Source of the DNA: Belliella calami
Lineage (GTDB): Bacteria > Bacteroidota > Bacteroidia > Cytophagales > Cyclobacteriaceae
NCBI RefSeq assembly: GCF_022549695.1
Contig: NZ_JAKZGS010000003.1
Coordinates: 248,001 to 312,000, forward strand
Direction: 5' to 3'
DNA length: 64,000 bases
Shown here: in pieces, positions 1-7,405 of the stretch
Position numbering within the stretch: the first letter of the stretch is position 1
How the letters are laid out: every line of letters begins with the position of its first letter
Notes under the pieces: generated by a model
Told to the model about the DNA's origin: nothing
What the model saw: the letters and a program-made list of their open reading frames with translations, nothing else
Database searches by the model: none
Made by a program: the position numbers and the translations under genes

Positions 1-198
1 GCTGAGGAAATGGCGAGTTTCAATAATGCAGGTCAAAAAGTAATGGAAATGCAACAAGGTTTGCAAACTGAAATCCAACAAGCAATCACAGATAGCGATC
101 TTTCTGAAGAAAAATTTCAAGAAATGTATATGGCTTACACCCAGAGTCCAAAAGTGAAAGAAAAAGTGGACAAAATGATTGAAAAAGAGATCAAATAA
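1..198 (+). CDS. C-terminal fragment of a DUF4168-like protein
   Basis: The reading frame is already open at base 1, so only the last 65 residues of a gene that begins upstream are present. The fragment is helical and highly charged, with a glutamine-rich stretch and an ending pattern (LSEEKFQEMY ... SPKVKEKVDKMI) like the DUF4168 family, whose members are usually secreted or periplasmic helical proteins of unknown function. The family call is inference from this short stretch. A strong intrinsic terminator follows 38 bases after the stop, so this is the last gene of its transcript. Confidence 0.5.
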   Translation, partial: AEEMASFNNAGQKVMEMQQGLQTEIQQAITDSDLSEEKFQEMYMAYTQSPKVKEKVDKMIEKEIK

Positions 199-230
199 GA
201 TATATATAAGATTTATGTCTTGTCAGAAAA

Positions 231-267
231 AAAAAAGGCCGATTTTAACAAAATCGGCCTTTTTTTA
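231..267 (+). terminator. Intrinsic terminator after the DUF4168-like gene
   Basis: A perfect 10-bp stem (237-246 with 250-259, GGCCGATTTT paired to its complement) closes a 3-base loop and is followed by seven T. An A-run precedes it, so it could also work on the minus strand. Confidence 0.85.
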
Positions 268-584
268 TGTTACGAACTGATTGAAGAGCTCTATTATTTG
301 ATGAGTCTTAAGGTTTTTCTTTAATTCTTATTTTGTATTTATGTATCTACGCTTTCTTGCCACTAACCATTATAAATATGCCTAAAAGGAGATCTATCCA
401 ATCTGTTGACGGCCGACTATTGAAGATTATCAGCATGATTATCTCTTATTAATTTTCTTACTGGCAAAGTTGCGGATATTCATATTTCTATTTTTAGAAT
501 TGTTGAATTCAAATCCATAAATCAGAAATAAAAACCCTGTGAATTCCGATCAACTCAATTCGGTATTCCTTGTTTAGTAGTGTG
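268..584. other. Intergenic stretch with a dispersed-repeat copy
   Basis: There is no credible gene here. Bases 405-439 carry GTTGAC, 14 bases, then GATTATCAGCATGAT, which recurs with identical spacing at 57182-57216. The rest is AT-rich and shows nothing recognisable. Confidence 0.4.
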
Positions 585-2213
585 TTATTTCAACTTCCCT
601 TCGGTATCGATAAAGTCACCTTTGATAGTTACGTTGTTGTTTTTGGTGACTTTTCCGTAAATGGTAATGCTAGATCCTTGGCCTACAAATTCGATTGTTG
701 CACCTGAGTTCAAAGTCAAGTCTCCATAGATTACTGCAGAACCACTGATCTTAAGTACGGAATTGTTGTTGATATTCAATCGACTGTTTCCTTGATATCT
801 TCCAAAAGAAAAGCTTCCTGACATTTCAAAAAAGCCATTGCTGTTGATATTCATGTTGTCCTGAACAGCCATAGATCCACAGAATGTCAATGTTCCATTG
901 ACATTCAAGTTGCTCAACGCTGCTGAACCAGAATATCTCATTACATCATTGGAATTTACATTTAGATTATTGCTTCCACGATATGGAGTCAAATCATCAC
1001 AATTTATACCAGGTAAAGGTTGGCTAGTTGACCTTTCCAATTCCAAGATTTGTAATCCCTTCGATCCTGATGCGACAAATAGGTGTTTACCTTTAAGTTT
1101 CACAAAGTTGGATGAGCCAGATAAAGATATTATTCCTAATGTTTCAGTTGTGTTATTGGCAGTGATTTCTACGACCTCTACACCAGCACCACCGTTGGCC
1201 ATCATGAGAAGCCCTTCGTCGAATGATACCGCATTGGTCACAATGTCCCCTTCTTCCACACCTTCTGGGTTAGAAGCGATGGTGATTTTTTCCACCAAAG
1301 TACCCGAAGGAAGGCGATATATACCCGCTCCTTTTGCTCCCTCAGAAGTGAAAAGTAAATCCCCATTGATGTCCATAGTTCGCTTTGAATTAGGAGTGTC
1401 CTTATCCAAATTGATTTTACTTAGAGCATTAAGATTCGTAGGATTCATGATCACAACCCCTTCTTCGCCGCTTAAAGCTGCCAGGGTGTTGTTTCCATAA
1501 GCGACATCTCTAAGATCGGAGATGGGAGTACTTGCGATTCTATTGTGACTTGCATCAAACAGAGCTACAATACCATCATTGCCGGAAGAAACCGCAGCAT
1601 GTGAACTTGTATAAGTAATCCCGGTACCTGCAAAACCTTCTAAATCTGATTTCACAAAATCAGAAGTAAATTGTCCATTGCCTACACTTACACTTAGGTA
1701 TTGTGCTGCGGTATTGATTTCGCGCTCAGCGTCTACATCAAAAGCTGCTGCAATATGTAACCTGCCTTCATGATATTTGAGGGCATTGATATCTGCTGTA
1801 GTGAATATAGCCTGAGCGGTGATTTTTGGTTTGGTAGGCTCAGAAATGTTGTAAATCTCAATGGCTCCCAAAAACTCCTCGCCTTCTTTGTTATAGCTCA
1901 CAAATGCATAATCTCCAGCTATATCCACATGTGTTGCCCTTAGGGTTTTTCCGTTGTGAGTAGGGCCTTCTGCTTGTGCTACAAGGATCATTGGGATTTT
2001 TCCCGCAGGTACCTCTTCCTCCGAAATCCTTCCGTTTGGTGAATCGGGTTCCAGTAAGTTGACTACCCCTGCATTTTGTATACTTATTCTTTTTGAAAGT
2101 TGTTCGGAATCTGAGTTGACCAAAATATTTCTCTCAAAACCAGGGTTTTCTTGCTTCCAGTCACAAGAGAAAATCACTGCTACAAGCAGAACAAATGGGT
2201 AAATTTTTTTCAT
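585..2213 (-). CDS. LVIVD-repeat lipoprotein with Asn-rich beta-repeat tail
   Basis: A 542-residue lipoprotein. The start at 2213 is preferred over an in-frame ATG 30 bases upstream because it puts a short Lys-Lys n-region and hydrophobic core directly before the lipobox (VIFSC). Residues of about 80-400 show repeated units such as LHIAAAF and LFVASGS separated by about 40 residues, as in LVIVD-type beta-propellers. The last 130 residues switch to a different repeat (LNVNSN, ISGSAVIYGDL, SSITIYGKV) that looks like stacked short beta-strands, similar in style to bactofilin or beta-helix proteins. Surface display or periplasmic anchoring is inferred. The next upstream gene on the same strand carries a similar Asn-rich repeat, which suggests related roles, but 429 bases separate the two. 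No enzymatic motif was seen. Confidence 0.65.
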   Translation of the reverse strand: MKKIYPFVLLVAVIFSCDWKQENPGFERNILVNSDSEQLSKRISIQNAGVVNLLEPDSPNGRISEEEVPAGKIPMILVAQAEGPTHNGKTLRATHVDIAGDYAFVSYNKEGEEFLGAIEIYNISEPTKPKITAQAIFTTADINALKYHEGRLHIAAAFDVDAEREINTAAQYLSVSVGNGQFTSDFVKSDLEGFAGTGITYTSSHAAVSSGNDGIVALFDASHNRIASTPISDLRDVAYGNNTLAALSGEEGVVIMNPTNLNALSKINLDKDTPNSKRTMDINGDLLFTSEGAKGAGIYRLPSGTLVEKITIASNPEGVEEGDIVTNAVSFDEGLLMMANGGAGVEVVEITANNTTETLGIISLSGSSNFVKLKGKHLFVASGSKGLQILELERSTSQPLPGINCDDLTPYRGSNNLNVNSNDVMRYSGSAALSNLNVNGTLTFCGSMAVQDNMNINSNGFFEMSGSFSFGRYQGNSRLNINNNSVLKISGSAVIYGDLTLNSGATIEFVGQGSSITIYGKVTKNNNVTIKGDFIDTEGKLK

Positions 2214-2642
2214 GTCAATATTTTGTTTTTTATATATAAACAATTGTTTATCAGAATAAAACCCTTGTTTTTCTTACAAAGAAAAATATAATTCTTTGAA
2301 TTACATTGTTGATAAATGATGAATTTCCACTTTTTCCTTTTTCGACTTAGGGATAAAGTGAAATTCTTGTGTGATTTAATTATCAAGTATGATTATTGCA
2401 AACTTAAAAGGTTGAAAATAATATGAGTATTCGCAATGTTGCATGTTGGCTCAATAGATGTATTATCTGTTGCGGATTCTCGTCACCGGACAACTGTCAA
2501 CAGAACGTCAAATCATTTATCAAACATTCTATTCATTGGCTACGTGCAATGAAGCAGATACACCTATGAAATTATAAGCAAGATGCAATTTTCTTGAAAT
2601 GGAGAGAAAATCAGCTTCACTTGCAAAAGTTTTAATATCAAA
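2214..2642. other. AT-rich intergenic region with a diverged repeat copy
   Basis: No gene was found. Bases 2475-2501 on the minus strand carry GTTGAC, 14 bases and GAGAATC, a diverged copy of the dispersed element at 405-439 and 57182-57216. The promoter of the LVIVD lipoprotein should lie in the low-numbered part, but no clear TAnnTTTG box was found. Confidence 0.35.
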
Positions 2643-4967
2643 TTATTTCTTTAAGATTTTGATGTATTCTAATTTTTGTCCCCAGTTTACTTCCAGGATA
2701 TAAACGCCATTTGGTGAGTTGCTTAGGATATCTGCTACTTTTTTGGAGATTTCCTTTAGGTCCTTGCCTTCCACAGGCTTGTGGTTGGCCAGAGAAGTTA
2801 CAAGTCGTATGCTTAGTTCTTCATCATTGTACTCCCGGTTGTTTACCAATTCGAGATTGAATGATTCCCCAGAGGTAGGGTTAGGAAATGCTCTCCAGAC
2901 ACCTTTAGTGATATTCATAGGAGGGATTCTTACTCCAACCACTTCACTGTATGAAAAAGATCCAGAGAAATCCACTTGCTTCAACCTGTAGTAAGCCATT
3001 CCACCAAGAAGAGGGAGTTTTTCGTCTATAAAGCTATATTCTTCCACATCATCAGAGTAACCAACACCCTCCACTTCACCGATTTTAGCGAAGGAATTCA
3101 CATTGTCAATTGACCTTTCAATTTCAAAATGCGAGTTTTCCCATTCTTTGGCAGTTGCCCAAGAGACTGTGGAGGTTCGGATTTGTGGGGAAAAGGTGGC
3201 TGTTAGGGATGTGTATTCGACGGGATTGATACTGAAAGTTTGACTAATGATAACTATACCATTGGCTCCATTCCCTCCTCTTGTAGTTCCGGCTCCACCC
3301 CCTGATCCTGTATTCATTAATCCACTAAATCCAGGGCCAGCATTGTTTCCATTCCCACCAATTTCACTACCCCCACTTCCTGGAATAGCATTATTATTAG
3401 AATTACCTCCTCCGCCTCCACCAAATAAACTTATTAAAGTGAATTCTGGGATAATAATTTGATTTTTACCATCTCCACCATCTCCTCCTTTAGTACTTGA
3501 TCCCGATCCACCCCCGTCTTTTCCAAGTGAGCTTAATCCACCGCCTCCTCCTCCTGCTTTATTGTTCCCACTACTGTTAGATAAACCTCTTCCTCCTGAA
3601 TACCCATTTGCATTTCCTAAACCTCTATTTGTATTGAATAATCCTGAACCACTATACGGAGCATTAGATCCTCCTCCGCTCCATCCGTTACCACCATTTT
3701 GCGAATCTTGTGATCCACCGCCACCGCCACCTAGAGCAGTTTGTCCAGCCACTGAAGTGTTTCCGCCTATTGAACCTTGTTGCCAGAGTTGAGTTGATCC
3801 AAGTCCTCCTAGTCCAACAACAATTGGTATTGTTTTTCCAAGTCCTAAAGTTAAAGGAGTTTCCAAAAGTTGACCTGCTCCGCCACCACCTGCTGAATTT
3901 CCTCTTCCACCACCACCACCGCCAGCTACTAATACAGCAGCAACTTCATCTAAAATCACACCATCTGCTGCATCAGGAATAGTCCAGTCTGTAGAGCATC
4001 TAAATATGTAAATTCTATTAAATTTCTGAGTCCCATTTTCAAAAGTACTTGGTGTTTCAATTATTTCTAAACAATGGTTATTACCTCCAATGTAGGTCTG
4101 TCCAATTATACAGATGTTGTTTTCAGTTGGGAACTTATTTGTATAAAGTGTTCCGTTATTTCCGTTCAAACAACCTTGTCCCGTGAAATTCCCATTAACA
4201 TTCAAATAATTAGGTTGATTTTCATCTCCAGCTGAAATATTTGACCCACCATTGATCTGCAAGTTCCCTTGGATATTTAAGGAACCGTGAATATTAATAT
4301 TACCATTGTTTGTTACATTTCCTCCAATACTTCCTTCTCCAATACTAAATGTGCCATTTCCATTATTTGTTAAATTGCCTGTTATATTAATATATCCGTT
4401 TGCAGAATTTGTCGGGCCATTGTTTACGTAATTTCCTTCAACTGAAATATTGCCTGAATTATTCACAGATCCATTACTGTTAACTGAAAAATTACCATTA
4501 ACTATTGTATTTCCGCTTGAGTTAAAAGACCCATTTATTGCGAATTCTCCATTTCTAATAAAATTACCAGAGTTATTAATGGTTTTATTTGTATTGAGAC
4601 TTCCGAAGTTAACCGTTAGTGCCCCAAAATTATTAATTGTCCAGTTTCCATTATAATCTGCACGAGCGGTAAAATTCCCGAAGTTATTAATAGAAGAAAG
4701 ATTGGAAAGGCTACCAAAGTTTGCATTAACTGTAACACCTTCTGAAATACAAATAGTTACATTTTGAGCATTGTTAAAATTTAATTCAGCAGTCCTGCTA
4801 GCAGTTATGCATACAGTAATTCCATTTGCACTACCTGGTATTGCAGGTACTGGATTTCCTGTAGCTCCAACAACATGATCACAAACTGTACACTGCCCCA
4901 AAACCTCCCCCGAAAAAACAACAATTAAGAAACCTAAAATAAACGAAAGGTAAAATTTTGTAATCAT
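2643..4967 (-). CDS. T9SS-secreted Asn/Gly-rich repeat protein
   Basis: A 774-residue secreted protein with a signal peptide (cleavage probably after VLG, about residue 24). Residues of about 60-265 are Asn/Gly-rich repeats of roughly 18-20 residues built on INNFGNFT, INNSGNF and ITGNLTNNGNG, and are probably a parallel beta-helix. Residues of about 320-575 form a glycine-rich domain with long GGGGGG runs and the preceding W-x-IPDAADG pattern seen in Gly-rich adhesin and phage-tail proteins. Then comes a fibronectin-like domain (VSWATAKEWENSHFEIERS) and a C-terminal type A T9SS sorting domain (FPNPTSG ... GVYILEV). Such proteins are exported across the outer membrane by the type IX system and held on or released from the surface. 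An adhesive or matrix role is inferred; no catalytic motif is visible. Confidence 0.75.
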   Translation of the reverse strand: MITKFYLSFILGFLIVVFSGEVLGQCTVCDHVVGATGNPVPAIPGSANGITVCITASRTAELNFNNAQNVTICISEGVTVNANFGSLSNLSSINNFGNFTARADYNGNWTINNFGALTVNFGSLNTNKTINNSGNFIRNGEFAINGSFNSSGNTIVNGNFSVNSNGSVNNSGNISVEGNYVNNGPTNSANGYINITGNLTNNGNGTFSIGEGSIGGNVTNNGNINIHGSLNIQGNLQINGGSNISAGDENQPNYLNVNGNFTGQGCLNGNNGTLYTNKFPTENNICIIGQTYIGGNNHCLEIIETPSTFENGTQKFNRIYIFRCSTDWTIPDAADGVILDEVAAVLVAGGGGGGRGNSAGGGGAGQLLETPLTLGLGKTIPIVVGLGGLGSTQLWQQGSIGGNTSVAGQTALGGGGGGSQDSQNGGNGWSGGGSNAPYSGSGLFNTNRGLGNANGYSGGRGLSNSSGNNKAGGGGGGLSSLGKDGGGSGSSTKGGDGGDGKNQIIIPEFTLISLFGGGGGGNSNNNAIPGSGGSEIGGNGNNAGPGFSGLMNTGSGGGAGTTRGGNGANGIVIISQTFSINPVEYTSLTATFSPQIRTSTVSWATAKEWENSHFEIERSIDNVNSFAKIGEVEGVGYSDDVEEYSFIDEKLPLLGGMAYYRLKQVDFSGSFSYSEVVGVRIPPMNITKGVWRAFPNPTSGESFNLELVNNREYNDEELSIRLVTSLANHKPVEGKDLKEISKKVADILSNSPNGVYILEVNWGQKLEYIKILKK

Positions 4968-5781
4968 ACTACTCTATGTTGTAAAGGTTTTAATAGGTTC
5001 TGGTTTTTGAAAAAAAACACCAGCTTTAAGTATTCAAAGCTTAAGGTTTTATTTTTTTCAGGTTGATATACTAGGGGATTACTACTTGCTCTATTTTGAA
5101 GCTTGGGCGTCTATAATTTGGGTGAATATGAGCTAAAAAGCTCTGACAAAGATATATTAAAGATTTTTTTAAACCAATATAAAAATTTATTCAAATACTT
5201 AATATTGTATTTTATATTGATTTTTGAACATTTTGGTAAATTATTCAGAACTTTATTTCCCTGAAAGTTCAACTTGATTTTTCCCCTTTTTAGGATCATA
5301 AAGACTGGTTTGAGTATCTTTGCGTATCTATTTATTTTTCTAATTATCCTTCAAAGGTTCGTGATTTTACGCATGAAATACGTAATAAGTGTTCTGATTG
5401 GATTTACCGTCACAATGAGTAATAAGCAACTGAAAAGTATGGGTGAGTTCATCAAGACTCCGAATAAATTCATATCTGAAGGGATTCAATTTGGCTACTG
5501 GCAAAGTCCCACATAGTCCAAAAAATAAATTTGGAAACTGTTTTGGTGTTGTTGATTTACATTTTCCTTTTTGTTGAATTTCAAAAAAGAACCTTTGTAA
5601 TATGAAGTCCGTCTTTGATTCTAATTTATTCAAATTAAGTTTTGTCAAAATGATTTTATATAACTAAAAAATTGGTTTAAGAAAACTCAATCAATTAATT
5701 GTCAAAAAAATATCGAAGGAAGTGAGATGTTTTTTTAAATCACACAACTTAAATAGCTGGTTTTGAAATTTGTATTTTGTT
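4968..5781. other. Long AT-rich intergenic region, possible gene remnants
   Basis: This 814-base gap has short open frames on both strands (for example 5374-5516 plus and 5367-5648 minus) that overlap each other, lack recognisable domains and have no good start context. A TATCTTTG box at 5315-5322 looks like a Bacteroidota minus-7 element. A small hairpin, GAGCT-AAAA-AGCTC, lies near 5129-5142. I see no gene I can defend. Confidence 0.35.
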
Positions 5782-6516
5782 ATGCACAAATTAGGTAGGT
5801 TTTTTTTTGCTGTATTGATGATGTTGGTTCTGACCATTTCTATTTCGAGGGCTCAAGTCTCAGATCTTGGGAATTGGTTAATCTATTTTGGGAATCAAGA
5901 TTTTGGAAATGGCAAATGGGTATGGCACAATGAAATCCAATATAGAAACTATAATTTCCTGGGGAATACAGAACAGCTTCTTTTGAGGACAGGGGTTGGT
6001 AAATATGTTTCAGATAGAAACAGTCTTGTGTCAGCAGGATATACTTTTGTCAGGACAAGGCCTTTGGTGGAACTTGATGGAGTTGTGGATGTGAATGATG
6101 CAGGCAAGTTTCAAGAGCATAGGACATGGCAACAATTTCTAACTAGACATCATGTGGGCAGGGTGTTCTTTACACATAGATATAGGTTTGAACAGCGTTT
6201 TTTTGACAACAATGATTTCAGGCTTAGGGCGAGGTATTTTCTTGCACTCCATGTTCCATTGAATAATATGTCAATGACCCCAAAAACCTATTATCTGTCT
6301 TTTTACAATGAAATATTTATGAATACCCAAGTAGAAAATAATCCAGCGTTGTTTGATAGAAACAGGTTGTATGGCGCAATTGGTTATCAATTTAACCCCA
6401 GTATTAGAATGGAGGTAGGAATGATGCGACAAAACGTAAACAATAATTTGTTTTCAAGGAATCAATTGCAATTTGTAGTTTTTAATAATCTTCCAATAAA
6501 AAGAAAAAACCAATAA
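5782..6516 (+). CDS. DUF2490 family outer-membrane-like protein
   Basis: A 244-residue protein with a signal peptide ending near SRAQ. The frame can be opened at a TTG at 5770, but the ATG at 5782 gives a normal n-region (MHKLGRFFF). The mature part alternates aromatic and polar residues in strands (WLIYFGNQDF, WVWHNEIQYRNYNF, HRYRFEQRFF, RARYFLAL), typical of DUF2490, a Bacteroidota family predicted to form a small outer-membrane beta-barrel. Function is unknown. The next gene follows after 54 bases on the same strand and may be cotranscribed, ending at the hairpin near 7241-7277. Confidence 0.7.
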   Translation: MHKLGRFFFAVLMMLVLTISISRAQVSDLGNWLIYFGNQDFGNGKWVWHNEIQYRNYNFLGNTEQLLLRTGVGKYVSDRNSLVSAGYTFVRTRPLVELDGVVDVNDAGKFQEHRTWQQFLTRHHVGRVFFTHRYRFEQRFFDNNDFRLRARYFLALHVPLNNMSMTPKTYYLSFYNEIFMNTQVENNPALFDRNRLYGAIGYQFNPSIRMEVGMMRQNVNNNLFSRNQLQFVVFNNLPIKRKNQ

Positions 6517-6570
6517 AAGGAAAAGTCTTCATCCGTTTAAAAGAGGACATCAAATAAATCTCACAATTTT

Positions 6571-7221
6571 ATGTTAGGAAAAAGAGTAATTTTAGGAATG
6601 TTGGCGATCGTTACGTTTTTGAATTCATGTGATCAGTCTAAAAAAGATTCAGAGTCAACCCAAACTGATACTAATCAAGAAGTGCAGAAAGTGATTGATG
6701 AGCTTGGACTTGAATATGTAGAAGAGGGAGCCCAAGAAATCATTACTTATGAAGAGGTCAATGCTGCCCAACAAGCGTGGTGTGATGCGCTAGTGAAAAT
6801 TGGTCAGTTGAAAGAAGAAGGTGGCGATTACGTAGCTTTTGCTGAGCAAGTACTTTCTGAGGCTTATAACTATGATCATGGGAAGGTTTTCTTCAAGCCT
6901 ACGCTTGCTTTTGGTGATCAAACATTCAGATCAAGCAAAAAGGGTGCACTTGCATATTTTGTAGGAGGTGATTCAGATTATCCTCAAGATAATGGGTTTG
7001 CATTGAAGCCTTGGGTCAAAGCTAGATATGATAATTTGGGTGATGGAAATGAAGGAATCCAAATCTATGGTTCAGTCGCTATTACGATGGGGAATGTCTG
7101 GGTGACTGACAAAGACGGGGCAGAAGTGATGGTTGACAAAACTTGGGTTTTTAAGAAGGGTGATGATGGCAAACTTAGGATAATTGTCCATAAGTCAGCT
7201 TTGCCTTTTGTGCCAAATTAA
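6571..7221 (+). CDS. Lipoprotein, possible NTF2/SnoaL-like domain
   Basis: A 216-residue lipoprotein: hydrophobic signal followed by the lipobox LNSC at residues 17-20, then a Ser/Thr/Asp/Gln-rich linker. The globular part (about 60-216) begins with AAQQAWCDALVKIG and ends with strands such as GSVAITMGNVWVTDKDG and KTWVFKKGDDGKLRIIVHKSALP, the layout of a SnoaL/NTF2-like fold where a C-terminal sheet carries the pocket. I recall similar proteins labelled phosphoribosyl-AMP cyclohydrolase in databases, but the zinc-binding motifs of that enzyme (HisI) are not present, so I would not use that name. It probably forms an operon with the DUF2490 gene. Confidence 0.55.
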   Translation: MLGKRVILGMLAIVTFLNSCDQSKKDSESTQTDTNQEVQKVIDELGLEYVEEGAQEIITYEEVNAAQQAWCDALVKIGQLKEEGGDYVAFAEQVLSEAYNYDHGKVFFKPTLAFGDQTFRSSKKGALAYFVGGDSDYPQDNGFALKPWVKARYDNLGDGNEGIQIYGSVAITMGNVWVTDKDGAEVMVDKTWVFKKGDDGKLRIIVHKSALPFVPN

Positions 7222-7236
7222 AAAGATTTTTTTAGG

Positions 7237-7277
7237 AAAAAAGGATCATGAAATCTATTGATTTCATGATCCTTTTT
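7237..7277. terminator. Strong intrinsic terminator, probably bidirectional
   Basis: A perfect 15-bp stem (7241-7255 with 7260-7274, starting AAGGATCATGAAATC) has a TATT loop, an A-run before it and a T-run after it. It lies 16 bases past the plus-strand lipoprotein gene and 129 bases past the end of the minus-strand DUF4347 gene, so it can serve both. Confidence 0.85.
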
Positions 7278-7405
7278 GTTTAATTGAGGGAATGACGCAG
7301 ACTCACATTTTGAAATTTTGATACTTGCAGAGTACTTTCTTGGTTTTTGCAAAACTTAGGTTGATGGGTGATAAAAAGTGGAGGATAAGTTTATTGAATT
7401 GGTGT

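Noticed and set aside
3247-3982. Pro-rich frames antisense to the Gly-rich domain
   Set aside because: GGN codons of poly-Gly read backwards give Pro-rich frames; not genes.
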